From Syntrophaceae bacterium UBA2210 (GTDB taxonomy: Bacteria; Desulfobacterota; Syntrophia; Syntrophales; UBA2210), in NCBI GenBank assembly GCA_002327865.1, contig DCUQ01000044.1, forward strand, positions 37,766-86,478: a stretch of 48,713 bases of DNA, written 5' to 3'. Shown here piece after piece: positions 32,814-42,538 of this stretch; positions within the stretch are counted from its first letter, which is position 1; each line of letters begins with the position of its first letter. The notes beneath the pieces are model-generated. The model had not been told where the DNA came from and ran no database searches. It saw only the letters and a list, made by a program, of their open reading frames with translations. The position numbers and the translations under genes were made by a program.

Positions 32814-34218
32814 ATCGGGACTTCACGTTTCCCCGGGCGAGAGATATAAAAACGCCCCCGGCGCAGAAGACGCCGAATACGGCAAAGGTGATCCTGAAGC
32901 TGGTAAGGAAAAGTACGGGGTCCGTCTGGCGAAGGTTTACGTTGCCTACAAACAGCGCGATCAGCAAGGTAACGACAGCCATGCTCACAGCCATTCCGAT
33001 CATGCGCATGGTGGAAACCATTGAAGATGCGACCCCGTAAAATCGTTGATCTACCGATCCCATGATCGCGTTGGTATTGGGCGATGAAAAAAGAGCAAGC
33101 CCGAGACCGATTAGCGCCTGGTTCATCATGACGATCCAGACTGGTGTAGCTATACCGAGAAATGCGAAAATAAAAAGACTCAGTGCGTTGAGTCCCATCC
33201 CTGATGAAGCGACGAGGCGGGGCTCGATCCTGTCCGAAAGCGAACCGGCGAACGATGAAAACAGCGCCATTACAACCGGCTGAACAAGCATTATGAGCGC
33301 GGCGGTTTGGGGAGTGTATCCCCGGATTACCTGCAGATAGAGAGAAAGGAGAAAGGTTATGGCGAAAGTCGCGCTGTAATTTATCATGGCAGCCAGGTTG
33401 GAAAAGGTAAAAACAATATTACGGGAGAACAGGAGCAGGTTTATGAGCGGGGAAGACACCCGCGTCTCGAGAAAAATAAATCCTGTAATAAAAGCAACAC
33501 CCGCCGCAAAAATATACTTTGCCTGAGGTGTACTGTACAGCGATGACATGCCGTACAAAAATCCCGCGATTCCGAGCATGTAGAGGATGCTTCCGGCGAA
33601 ATCGAACCGTTCCCCCTGTCCGGTGGTCCATGTATCCCTTACACGTATGATAATAAATACAACGGAAGTCAGGCCCATCAGCGCCGTGAAGAAAAAGATG
33701 TTTCTCCACCCCAGATGCTGGCATATGAACCCTCCGAGAACAGGGCCGATCGAAAGTCCGATGTAAGTTGCCGTAACGACCAGCCCCATTGCCTTTCCCC
33801 GCTGTCCGGCAGGGTAGGTGGAAGAGATTATCGCCATTCCCGTTGCGTATATCATCGAGGCCGTTATTCCCTGCAATATCCGGAAAAGGATGAGCGAAGC
33901 ATTCGACCACGAGACCGCGCATAGAAAGGTAAACAACGTGAACCCCACCGTTCCCAGCAGGAAGATTTTTTGCCTTCCCACGATGTCGGCGATTCTTCCC
34001 ATGGGCAGCAGAAACACGGCCGATGCCAGGATATAACCGGTCACAATCCAACTCAGGGTAAGGGCGCTTCCCGTGAATTCCCTCTCGATTAACGGCAATG
34101 CCAGATTCGTTGAACTGCCGATAAAGGGTATAAAAAAAGATGTCATCATGACTGATATCACGATGCTTTTCATCGGTAATCTATCTATATCGACCGTTTC
34201 TTTCTTAAGTGACTTCAT
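32812..34218 (-). CDS. MFS drug/metabolite exporter, 14-helix DHA2 type
   Basis: A 468-aa transporter with about fourteen membrane segments. MFS motif A is GRIADIVGRQK after helix 2, an Arg-containing motif B is LILFRILQGI, and the antiporter motif C GLSIGPVLGGFI in helix 5 marks a proton-linked exporter of the EmrB/QacA kind. No membrane-fusion partner is adjacent. ATG at 34218 has AAGGG almost directly in front, a poor spacing; ATG 16 codons later (34170) lacks any site. Substrate unknown. Confidence 0.88.
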   Translation of the reverse strand: MKSLKKETVDIDRLPMKSIVISVMMTSFFIPFIGSSTNLALPLIEREFTGSALTLSWIVTGYILASAVFLLPMGRIADIVGRQKIFLLGTVGFTLFTFLCAVSWSNASLILFRILQGITASMIYATGMAIISSTYPAGQRGKAMGLVVTATYIGLSIGPVLGGFICQHLGWRNIFFFTALMGLTSVVFIIIRVRDTWTTGQGERFDFAGSILYMLGIAGFLYGMSSLYSTPQAKYIFAAGVAFITGFIFLETRVSSPLINLLLFSRNIVFTFSNLAAMINYSATFAITFLLSLYLQVIRGYTPQTAALIMLVQPVVMALFSSFAGSLSDRIEPRLVASSGMGLNALSLFIFAFLGIATPVWIVMMNQALIGLGLALFSSPNTNAIMGSVDQRFYGVASSMVSTMRMIGMAVSMAVVTLLIALFVGNVNLRQTDPVLFLTSFRITFAVFGVFCAGGVFISLARGNVKSR

Positions 34219-34257
34219 CCCTTGCCGTACATCTCCAAATCTTCCATAACAGGATTG

Positions 34258-34369
34258 CCTGCCGGCGATTGTCGCAAACCGGACAACAATAACCAGACAG
34301 TTGCCCGAACAATCTGAGATCCCCGCACAAATTGTGCGGGGATCTCAGATGCCGTTTAAATCCGGCAGG
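34258..34369. repeat. Nested inverted repeat with a 19-bp perfect hairpin
   Basis: The core is an almost perfect palindrome: 19-nt arms at 34312-34330 and 34332-34350 (left arm ATCTGAGATCCCCGCACAA) around a single A. An outer pair, CCTGCCGG (34258-34265) and CCGGCAGG (34362-34369), encloses it. It lies in the 438-nt gap between divergent genes, so no terminator is expected, and no T run follows. It may be a mobile-element scar, REP-like repeat or cruciform regulatory site. Confidence 0.7.
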
Positions 34370-34478
34370 TTATAGTTATACTTTAATGAATATGTTTTAA
34401 AGCAAAGAATTATATATCAACGAATAAAAGGGGTCAAATCTTTATCTTTTTATCTCTATCCCCGAAGAAGCGGTATGT

Positions 34479-34625
34479 TTAAAATCCTTGCTTTTCCCAT
34501 TCCATGGTTTTATAGGTATGGGCAAACATCATAAAACAGTCAGAACTTTCCCGGCCACCCCAGCAGGACCTCATCATATCGCCGTGAATCTTCGACAACA
34601 CGGGAAAGTAAATCCTGTCTGTTTG
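34479..34625 (-). pseudogene. Possible protein remnant in the divergent gap
   Basis: A 48-codon open frame without a usable start (stop at 34479-34481, upstream in-frame stop at 34626-34628). Its translation, which includes HGDMMRSCWGGRESSDCF and FAHTYKTMEWEK, has a protein-like rather than random composition. I do not recognise the family. GGGGTCAAATC at 34430-34440 nearby resembles sequences often seen at the ends of REP-associated transposase units. This could be a decayed mobile gene; low confidence. Confidence 0.2.
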
Positions 34626-34656
34626 TTAGAAGTTTCAAAAGCCAAAAAGAATTAGT

Positions 34657-35196
34657 ATGTTATCTCGTTCGATCAATATGTTTAATACTTCACGTCACGT
34701 TGCGCTTGATGTCGAAACAACCGGTCTCTCTCCGCGAAGCGGTCACAGGATTATCGAGATAGGTGCGGTTGTTATAGACGAGGGGTATCTTACATCTGAA
34801 TTTTCCAGCCTTATACGGATCGATCGAAAAATACCACGGCAGGCGCAATGTATACACGGGATAAGCGATGAAATACTCGCGGGGGAACAAGAGGCCGAGG
34901 AAGTCCTGCCGCAATTATATGATTTTCTCGGAGGCAGTGTCATTATCGCCCATAACGCCCGGTTTGATATGGCGTTTCTCAGGCAGGAGTTTAAACGTAT
35001 CGCGTTGAAATTCAGCAACGAGGCCGTCTGTACCTTGAAGATGAGCAAAAAAATGTATCCGGGATTGCCCAATTACAGGCTCGATACGGTGTACCGCCAC
35101 CTTTTCGGAGAGGTAGGGCAAGATATCAATAGACACCGTGCGCTCGACGACGCACGAATGGCCGCACGGATATGGATGGAGATGGTAAAACGATAG
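34657..35196 (+). CDS. DnaQ-like 3'-5' exonuclease (DEDDh)
   Basis: A 179-aa exonuclease. The DEDDh residues are visible: Asp18 and Glu20 in ALDVETTGL, the Asp in IIAHNARFDMAF, and the final His and Asp in HRALDDARMAARI. It is the catalytic domain alone, like the E. coli epsilon N-terminal part, without the polymerase-binding tail, so it may be a proofreading subunit or a stand-alone nuclease. There is no clear ribosome-binding site; the ATG at 34678 is an alternative that would drop seven residues. Confidence 0.88.
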   Translation: MLSRSINMFNTSRHVALDVETTGLSPRSGHRIIEIGAVVIDEGYLTSEFSSLIRIDRKIPRQAQCIHGISDEILAGEQEAEEVLPQLYDFLGGSVIIAHNARFDMAFLRQEFKRIALKFSNEAVCTLKMSKKMYPGLPNYRLDTVYRHLFGEVGQDINRHRALDDARMAARIWMEMVKR

Positions 35197-35277
35197 ACGG
35201 ATGTATACCGCTCACGATGATGAACCCGGGAATTTGTCTTAAAAAACCCTCATCCCTCTTATATATTCGCATGTTGC

Positions 35278-36918
35278 TTATGTCGAGTACCTGTGAGCAA
35301 ACTGTTCCACCAGTTTAAACTTCTGGACTTTACCGCTGGCGGTCTGGGGAAATTCGCTGACAAATTCCCAGTAGCGGGGTATCTTGTGGTGGGCGATCTT
35401 TTTGCGACAGTAAGCCGCCAGATCGTCCCCGCATGCGGTTTGACCGTCATGCAGTTTGACCACGGCCAGGATCTGTTCGCCGTATTTTTTATCGGGGACG
35501 CCTATCACGTAAACATCGCTGATTTTTTCATGGCCGTGAAGGAACTCTTCGATCTCGCGCGGGTAGATGTTTTCGCCGCCCCGGATGATCATCTCCTTGA
35601 TGCGGCCTGTTACCTTGAAATATCCGTTCTCGTCCATTGCGCCCAGATCTTCGGTATGCAGCCACCCATCGGCATCGACAACATTCCGGGTGGCTTCTTC
35701 CATCTTGTAGTAGCCTTTCATCACGCAGGGACTCCGCGTTACGATTTCACCCCTGGTATCCGGGGGGAGAGGATTGCCGGTCTCCGGGTCTACGATCCGG
35801 CCTTCGATACCGGGCAGCAGTTTTCCCACTGTTGAAACCCGCAATTCGACCGGATCGTCGCGGCGGGTCATGGTTATGACCGGCGAACTTTCGGTCTGGC
35901 CGAAGGCGATTACTACTTCGGGGCAATGCATGCGCTCGCGCACCTGGTTCATTACTTTTACAGGGCACGGGGCTCCGGCCATGATGCCGGTTCTAAGCGA
36001 CGACATGTCGTAGCGGTCGAAATCCTCGTGATCGAGCATGGCGATGAACATGGTGGGGACGCCGTTTATTGCAGTGCAGCGTTCCTGGTCGATCTGCTGC
36101 AGTGCCTCTAGGGGTTTGAAATATTCGATCATAACCATGGTTGAACCGTGATAGACGCTGTTGAGGGTGCTCATAACGCAACCGAAGCAGTGAAACAGCG
36201 GTACCTGGATCAGCAGCCGGTCTTCGGGGGTTAGACCCATTACATCCCCTACCATGCGGGCGTTGTTTACAATGTTGTAATGTGTGAGCATGACGCCTTT
36301 GGGAAACCCTGTGGTACCCGAAGTATACTGCATATTGATGGTATCGTGCACATCCAGGGAGTTCATGCGCAGATAGAGTTCACGGTCGCTGATATCTAAT
36401 CCCAGCGCGACGACATCGGCGAAGGAAAGCATGCCGGGAGTCTCGGCGCGTTCCCCGATGTAGACGATACTTTTCAGCATCGGCAGTTTCCCGGAGCTGA
36501 GCATTCCCGGAGAAGAGGATTCCAGTTCGGGAACAACGCCCCTTACAATTTCATAGAAATTGGAATCCCGGTATTGTTCCATAATCACAAGAGCGGTCGA
36601 ATCGGATTGGCGCAATATGTATTCCAGTTCACTCGACTTGTAACTCGTGTTTATGGTGACGAATACCGCGCCGATCATGCTGAGTCCGAACTGCAGATAT
36701 ACCCATTCGGGCAGGTTGGTCGTCCAGACCGATACCTGGTCGCCTCGCTTGATGCCCAGGGCCATGAATCCCTTGGCCACCGAGCGGCAGCGCGCGTATA
36801 ATTCGGAGTATGTGTGTCTTACGGCATCCTGGTGGTAAACCAGGGCTTCCGATTCCGGATACCGGAGCGCCGTGTTTTTTAACAGGTCTCCGATGGTTAC
36901 GTTGCTGAAATCCGTCAT
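35278..36918 (-). CDS. Acyl-CoA synthetase (AMP-forming)
   Basis: A 546-aa ANL-superfamily ligase. It has the P-loop-like motif YTSGTTGFPKGVMLTH, FGQTESSPV (A5), the hinge region TGRIKEMIIRGGENIYPREIEE (A8) and the A10 Lys in TASGKVQKFKL. Length and motifs match medium/long-chain fatty acid CoA ligases. It may activate exogenous or imported acids for the CoA-dependent routes of the window, such as the acyl-CoA dehydrogenase/KAS III starter, but it is 22 kb away. No strong ribosome-binding site is seen before the ATG. Confidence 0.92.
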   Translation of the reverse strand: MTDFSNVTIGDLLKNTALRYPESEALVYHQDAVRHTYSELYARCRSVAKGFMALGIKRGDQVSVWTTNLPEWVYLQFGLSMIGAVFVTINTSYKSSELEYILRQSDSTALVIMEQYRDSNFYEIVRGVVPELESSSPGMLSSGKLPMLKSIVYIGERAETPGMLSFADVVALGLDISDRELYLRMNSLDVHDTINMQYTSGTTGFPKGVMLTHYNIVNNARMVGDVMGLTPEDRLLIQVPLFHCFGCVMSTLNSVYHGSTMVMIEYFKPLEALQQIDQERCTAINGVPTMFIAMLDHEDFDRYDMSSLRTGIMAGAPCPVKVMNQVRERMHCPEVVIAFGQTESSPVITMTRRDDPVELRVSTVGKLLPGIEGRIVDPETGNPLPPDTRGEIVTRSPCVMKGYYKMEEATRNVVDADGWLHTEDLGAMDENGYFKVTGRIKEMIIRGGENIYPREIEEFLHGHEKISDVYVIGVPDKKYGEQILAVVKLHDGQTACGDDLAAYCRKKIAHHKIPRYWEFVSEFPQTASGKVQKFKLVEQFAHRYST

Positions 36919-37269
36919 GTTGAGAGCTTTCTATCGAGTTGTAGATGTTCGGTTCTTTAAACAGCACGACCTGGGATATAATATTATAAAAAACGGATCA
37001 TGAATGTTATTTTATATTGCCCCGTGTTTGTCAAGCAGGTATTATCGAAAACATCCATTAACCTGTTGAGGCGGATTTGTTCCTGTCGAGCAAAGATGCC
37101 GTTTATTTTGTCTTGTTTTTATGATAGTGCGTTATAGGTTCCCGGTGATCAAGACGGAGGACAAATATTAGCTATATTGATAATATCTTCTTACGCTCTG
37201 ATGGTTTAATTTGCCGTATTATATCGGGTATTAAGCTGATACCCGCGGGAATGTATAAGGAGTTGTCTT
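36919..37269. other. 351-nt divergent intergenic region with a leader hairpin
   Basis: Between the acyl-CoA synthetase (left) and the activase gene (right). CGGGTAT (37225-37231) and ATACCCG (37239-37245) form a small stem 12 nt before the AAGGAG of the activase gene. TATAAT on the minus strand near 36985 could serve the synthetase, but no good -35 accompanies it. No reading frame was found. Confidence 0.4.
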
Positions 37270-40200
37270 TTGGATTCGATCGGTATTTGCATGGGAGCTT
37301 CGACGCTCTCGATTGTTCGTTTGTCGAAAAACAGCAACGGAGAAATCTTCATAATCGACACCAGTGTAACCCCCCACAGTGGTAATCCCCAGGGGATTCT
37401 TGCGGAGGCGATACAACGTTTCGATATAGATGATGATTCGAAGATCGCCGTTACCGGCAGAAAATTCAGCCGGTTCATTAACCTCACATCCATACCGGAA
37501 CCTGAAGCTACCGAGAATGCCCTGGCCCACCTCAATGGCCATGGAAAACACTACAATGCGATTATCAGCGCCGGAGGTGAAACCTTTATGGTTTACGCCC
37601 TCGGAAAGGATGGAAAAATATCCACGGTGCAGGCAGGCAACAAGTGTGCGTCTGGTACCGGAGAGTTTTTCCTTCAGCAGGTCGGGAGAATGGGAATTTC
37701 GATGGAGCAGGCCGGTTCCCTCGCCGGGTCGGAAAAATCGTACAGGCTTTCAAGTCGTTGCAGTGTCTTTTGCAAGAGCGACTGTACTCACGCCATGAAC
37801 AAAGGTGTTCCGAAGGGTCAAATAGCGGCGGGACTGTGCAAGATGATGGCGGGCAAGATCCTGGAAATCCTGAAACAGATACCCAAAGACGATATTATGA
37901 TCATCGGAGGGTGCACCCGGAATTCCGTTATGCTCAATTATCTGGGAAGAGAGATAAAGAACCTCGTTGTCCCTGATGAAGCGCCTTATTTCGAAGCCCT
38001 GGGATGCGCTCTGTGGGCGTTAAAACATAAAACGACACCGTTCCCGGGAACGGAGAAGCTTTTCAGGAAAGAAAAAGGTTCATTCTCTTTTCTTCCGCCG
38101 CTGAAAAACTTCGAAAATATGGTGGAATTTAAAACGGCTGCCAGGGGTACGGCTCATGAAGGTGACCGCTGTATCATCGGGCTCGATGCGGGTTCCACCA
38201 CTACCAAGGCAATCCTTTTACGCATGGATGATAATAAAATACTGGCCTCGATCTATCTGCGGACAAACGGCGATCCTGTACAGGCTTCGAGAAACTGTTA
38301 TGCGTCGCTGATCAACCAGCTCGGAGGTCTCGGTAACCGTATCCATATCGTGGGCCTCGGAGTTACGGGTTCGGGGAGAAAAATAGCGGGTCTGCATGCC
38401 GTAACTGACGGAATCATTAATGAAATTATAGCTCATGCAACCGGTGCCCTTTTCTTTGACAAATCGGTTGATACCATCTTCGAAATCGGCGGTCAGGACG
38501 CGAAGTATACCTATATAACAAACGGAGTCGCTTCCGATTATGCGATGAACGAGGCATGCAGCGCCGGAACCGGTTCGTTTCTGGAGGAGGCGGCAAAAGA
38601 AACTCTTAAAATAGAGATGGAAGAAATCGCCGATATTGCCATACTGGGAAATAATCCGCCTAATTTTAATGATCAGTGTGCGGCCTTCATAGGGAGCGAT
38701 ATCAAGAATGCGTTCAACGAGGGAATCGGCAGGGAAGATATAGTGGCGGGTCTCGTTTACTCCATCTGCATGAATTACAACAATCGTGTCAAAGGAAGCA
38801 GACCGGTCGGTAAAAAAGTCTTCATGCAGGGGGGTGTCTGCCTTAACAGGGCCGTACCGCTTGCAATGGCGTCTCTTACGGGAAAACGTATTATCGTTCC
38901 TCCCGATCCCGGGCTTATCGGCGCTTTCGGAGTCGCTCTTGAGATAAAACATCGGCTGGCTTCAGGTTTGATGAAGGAGATCGGCTTTTCCCTGGAGACG
39001 TTGCGGGACCGGGAAATTGAATATGGCGATCCATTTATCTGCGATGGCGGGGAAGAAAGATGCGACAGGAAATGCGAAATCGCGCGTATCAGGATAGAGG
39101 GGAAAACCTTTCCGTTCGGAGGCGCTTGCAACCGGTGGTATAATCTGCGATCGAAAATCAAGGTTGATACAGAGGAACTGAATCTCGTCGCCCATTATGA
39201 ACGACAAATCTTCGACAAACATATCGAATCTGCGGAAGAACCGGGGACAGCCGGAACGATAGGAATAAACAAGGCCTTTCTCGTCAATACCTATTTCCCC
39301 CTTTATTACAGCTTTTTTTCTCAACTCGGGTTCAAAATTATACTCCCCGATAACCCGGAACAGGAAGGTATCGACAGGGCGAACGCTCCTTTCTGTTATC
39401 CCGCCGAGATCTCACACGGATTCTTTTTAAACCTTCTGGAGAAAAGACCCGATTACCTTTTCCTGCCGCAGTTCAAGGGTGAATACATACGATCGGCGGA
39501 AGGCAAGGGAGTAACATGCCCGCTGTCGCAGAGCGAACCTTTTTATCTTAATACGGCGTTCAAGAACCATGAAGTATATAAGAACCTGAAATCGCAGGGC
39601 AGGGTACTGTCTCCCGTCGTCGATTTTTCCGGCGGCTATAAACCGGTCGAGACTGTTTTTACCGGTATGGCAAAAACTCTCAAAGTCGGCAGGGAAAAGG
39701 CCGTATTGGCGTATGCAAAGGCTACGGAGAAACAGGATGCCGTGTTCGACGCTATGGCGGAAACCTGTTCATGCGAGTTGCGGCGGATCGAAGATAGTCC
39801 GGACGAATTCGCGGTTGTAATTTTCGGAAGATCCTATAATGCTCTGGTAACGGAAGCGCACATGGGTATACCCAACAAGTTTGCTTCCAGAAACATAAGG
39901 GTAATTCCGGCCTGTTGCCTTCCCATGGGAGAAAGCTCCGGGGTTGAAAATATGTACTGGTCCGCGGGGCAGCGCATTCTTGGAGTCGCCGATTTCGTCA
40001 AGAAACACCCCCGGCTTTTCGGATGCTACATAACAAACTTCTCCTGCGGTCCGGATTCTTTTCTCGTCGGATATTTCAGGGATATTATGGGAAGGAAACC
40101 TTCGCTGACCCTGGAACTGGACAGTCACGTTGCGGATGCCGGTCTGGAAACGAGGGTAGAGGCGTTCATCGATATTATCGCGAGATACCGGGAACTGGAA

Positions 40201-41589
40201 AAACGGGAAAAGATTGTCGATGTTTCCCGGAAGTTCGTGCCCGCCGCGGTAGTGACAAAAGACAACAAGCAGGTGTTTGTCGATTCGGGTGGAAAGGAAT
40301 ATCGCCTCTCCGACCCGAAGGTGCATCTCGTCATGCCCTCGATGGGCAGATATACCAGCGAAGCGGGTGCCGCCATATTCAACGGAGCGGGTATTCGTAC
40401 ATCGGCATTTCCGCCTGCCGGAGAAGAGGAGCTTAAGCTCGGCAGGGGAAACACGTCCTGCAAGGAATGTCTGCCTCTCTTATTGACGGTTGGAAGCCTG
40501 CTTAAATATATCAGTGAACGGGATAACAACGACGAGGCTCTGATCTATTTTATGCCGACCGCTTCCGGTCCGTGCAGGTTCGGTCAATATGCCGAGTTCA
40601 TAAAGGGTCTCATACGCAGACTGCATCTGGAAAATATTGCCGTATTCTCTCTCTCTTCGGAAAACAGTTACGCCGGTTTCGGCACTTTTAACCTTGTAGC
40701 CACGCTCTGGTTCGGCACGGTCATAGCGGATACCTTTGATGAAATATATTCCAATCTACTCACAAACGCGGTCGACCGGGATACGGCTATGGATCTTCTC
40801 GAAGAGGAATGGAAGAGAATCTTGGGTGTCATGATAAAGCGGCACACCTTGAAAGATATCGAAAAAGTTCTTGAAATCGTTGCGAATAACCTGAAGAAGA
40901 TCCCGCTTAAAAGAAGAATGGAAGATACGCCGACGGTCCTGCTTACGGGAGAGATATTCGTCCGCCACGACGATATTTCACGGCAGTATATCGTGGAAGA
41001 GCTTGCCGATCGAGGAATCGCCGCAAAAGTTTCCCCGCTCTCGGAATGGCTCTATTACACGGACTGGCTGGTGAAGAACGAACTGTCGCCCCGGATTCAC
41101 TCTTTCAGGGAAAAGCTGTCCCTGTCTGCCAGAAGCGTTTTCATGAGAAAATATGAAAAGGTTATCAGAAACATATTGTCGAAATCCGATCTATGTAAAA
41201 ATACACTGGACGATGTCGATAATGTCATAAAACATACACGGCATCTTATAAATCCGGAACTTACCGGAGAAGCTATTCTGACAACCGGTACGGCGATACA
41301 TGAGGTACTCGATCACTATTGCGGCGTGATTTCCATAGGTCCTTTCGGCTGTATGCCGACCCGGGTTGCGGAAGCGATCTTGACGGTTGAAATGAATATG
41401 GAGGGAAAACTGTCGGCGGGAGCGGTAACCGACAGGGTGAGACGGCTGCGTGGCGATGTCCAGGAATTTCCTTTCCTGACAATTGAGGGTGACGGAAGCA
41501 GATTCCCCCAGATCATTACGGCAAAACTGGAGGCATTTCTGCTGCAGGCCGAAAGATTACACAAGAAGATGCGGGAGAGCGGTCGATAG
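37270..41589 (+). CDS. Giant 2-hydroxyacyl-CoA dehydratase activase fusion
   Basis: A 1439-aa fusion. Two ASKHA (actin/Hsp70-like) ATPase modules come first: about 1-265, with Cys near 126 in NKCASGTGEFF and the cysteine-rich SRCSVFCKSDC, and about 297-590, with GLDAGSTTTKAI and NEACSAGTGSFLEE. The remainder (about 680-1439) holds a DUF2229-like region and a region resembling the dehydratase HgdB/BcrB fold, with FGCMPTRVAEAIL near the end. Such activators use ATP and a [4Fe-4S] cluster to inject an electron into radical dehydratases or benzoyl-CoA-type reductases. The start is TTG at 37270, with AAGGAG 8 nt upstream. No separate dehydratase subunits are adjacent, so the C-terminal part may supply that role. 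These giant fusions are known but their reaction is unsettled. Confidence 0.9.
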   Translation: MDSIGICMGASTLSIVRLSKNSNGEIFIIDTSVTPHSGNPQGILAEAIQRFDIDDDSKIAVTGRKFSRFINLTSIPEPEATENALAHLNGHGKHYNAIISAGGETFMVYALGKDGKISTVQAGNKCASGTGEFFLQQVGRMGISMEQAGSLAGSEKSYRLSSRCSVFCKSDCTHAMNKGVPKGQIAAGLCKMMAGKILEILKQIPKDDIMIIGGCTRNSVMLNYLGREIKNLVVPDEAPYFEALGCALWALKHKTTPFPGTEKLFRKEKGSFSFLPPLKNFENMVEFKTAARGTAHEGDRCIIGLDAGSTTTKAILLRMDDNKILASIYLRTNGDPVQASRNCYASLINQLGGLGNRIHIVGLGVTGSGRKIAGLHAVTDGIINEIIAHATGALFFDKSVDTIFEIGGQDAKYTYITNGVASDYAMNEACSAGTGSFLEEAAKETLKIEMEEIADIAILGNNPPNFNDQCAAFIGSDIKNAFNEGIGREDIVAGLVYSICMNYNNRVKGSRPVGKKVFMQGGVCLNRAVPLAMASLTGKRIIVPPDPGLIGAFGVALEIKHRLASGLMKEIGFSLETLRDREIEYGDPFICDGGEERCDRKCEIARIRIEGKTFPFGGACNRWYNLRSKIKVDTEELNLVAHYERQIFDKHIESAEEPGTAGTIGINKAFLVNTYFPLYYSFFSQLGFKIILPDNPEQEGIDRANAPFCYPAEISHGFFLNLLEKRPDYLFLPQFKGEYIRSAEGKGVTCPLSQSEPFYLNTAFKNHEVYKNLKSQGRVLSPVVDFSGGYKPVETVFTGMAKTLKVGREKAVLAYAKATEKQDAVFDAMAETCSCELRRIEDSPDEFAVVIFGRSYNALVTEAHMGIPNKFASRNIRVIPACCLPMGESSGVENMYWSAGQRILGVADFVKKHPRLFGCYITNFSCGPDSFLVGYFRDIMGRKPSLTLELDSHVADAGLETRVEAFIDIIARYRELEKREKIVDVSRKFVPAAVVTKDNKQVFVDSGGKEYRLSDPKVHLVMPSMGRYTSEAGAAIFNGAGIRTSAFPPAGEEELKLGRGNTSCKECLPLLLTVGSLLKYISERDNNDEALIYFMPTASGPCRFGQYAEFIKGLIRRLHLENIAVFSLSSENSYAGFGTFNLVATLWFGTVIADTFDEIYSNLLTNAVDRDTAMDLLEEEWKRILGVMIKRHTLKDIEKVLEIVANNLKKIPLKRRMEDTPTVLLTGEIFVRHDDISRQYIVEELADRGIAAKVSPLSEWLYYTDWLVKNELSPRIHSFREKLSLSARSVFMRKYEKVIRNILSKSDLCKNTLDDVDNVIKHTRHLINPELTGEAILTTGTAIHEVLDHYCGVISIGPFGCMPTRVAEAILTVEMNMEGKLSAGAVTDRVRRLRGDVQEFPFLTIEGDGSRFPQIITAKLEAFLLQAERLHKKMRESGR

Positions 41590-41637
41590 CCGTTAAGGGT
41601 ACCCCTAAAATCATCGGTGCCGGGTAAAAGAAGGATT

Positions 41638-42393
41638 ATGATACTTATTAAGAACCGGGAAGAAATCGAAAAGATGCGAAAGGCCGGAAAACTGGCCGCT
41701 CAGCTTCTGGATTATATCGAACCGTTTGTAAAAGCCGGCGTTTCGACGCTGTACCTCAATGATCTTTGTGAAGCATTTACTCAGAAACACGGTGCTGTTT
41801 CAGCCCCTCTGAATTACGGAGGATTTCCAAAGAGCATTTGTACGTCAATCAACGATGTTGTGTGTCACGGCATTCCTTCCGAAAAAGATATTCTCAAGGA
41901 AGGTGATATCGTAAATGTCGATGTTACCCTTATCCTGGACGGTTACTATGGAGACACGTCCCGCACGTTCATGATCGGCACTGTCGATGAGAAGACGAAA
42001 AATCTGGTGAATCGAACAAGGAACGCGTTGTACAGAGGGATCGACGCGGTCAATCCCGGGAAATATCTGTATGAAGTGGGCAGGGCAATTGAACAGTATA
42101 TCGGCAAGTTCGGATATTCCATCGTTCGAAGCTACGGGGGGCACGGGATCGGAAGGAATTTTCACGAAGAGCCGCATGTACTGCACCATTTCAGCCTGGA
42201 GAATAAAATACGGCTTCGGGAGGGGATGACTTTTACAATCGAGCCGATGATTAATATGGGAAAATCGTATGAAGTAGTGACATCTTCAACAGACGGATGG
42301 ACCGTTACTACCGCCGACGGAAGTATAAGCGCCCAGTTTGAACACACAATCCTCGTTACTTCCAAAGGTGCCGAGATCCTTACGAAAGCTTGA
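41638..42393 (+). CDS. map: Methionine aminopeptidase, type I
   Basis: A 251-aa enzyme that removes the initiator Met from new proteins. The metal ligands are Asp95 (NVDVT), Asp106 (GDTSRTF), a His in GGHGIG and Glu residues in TIEPM and QFEHTI. His77 in VCHGIP is the usual N-terminal catalytic His. ATG at 41638 follows AAGGA at good spacing; a GTG at 41617 would add seven residues without support. It sits 48 nt after the activase and is normally a housekeeping gene. Confidence 0.95.
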   Translation: MILIKNREEIEKMRKAGKLAAQLLDYIEPFVKAGVSTLYLNDLCEAFTQKHGAVSAPLNYGGFPKSICTSINDVVCHGIPSEKDILKEGDIVNVDVTLILDGYYGDTSRTFMIGTVDEKTKNLVNRTRNALYRGIDAVNPGKYLYEVGRAIEQYIGKFGYSIVRSYGGHGIGRNFHEEPHVLHHFSLENKIRLREGMTFTIEPMINMGKSYEVVTSSTDGWTVTTADGSISAQFEHTILVTSKGAEILTKA

Positions 42394-42538
42394 AAGCCGG
42401 CTCTTTTTGACGAAAAAACTTCACCGCTTTTCAAAATGGTCAGAGAAGTATCGATTGTCTGTTGCAATACATCAAATTTTCATATTTACTCATGGCACCG
42501 TTGGTATTTCCGGTAGAAGTTTGCGCGAGGCATTATTA

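Noticed and set aside
42338..42538. N-terminal extension of the TrmN6-like gene
   Set aside because: It overlaps the end of the methionine aminopeptidase gene, and a proper ribosome-binding site lies before ATG 42539.
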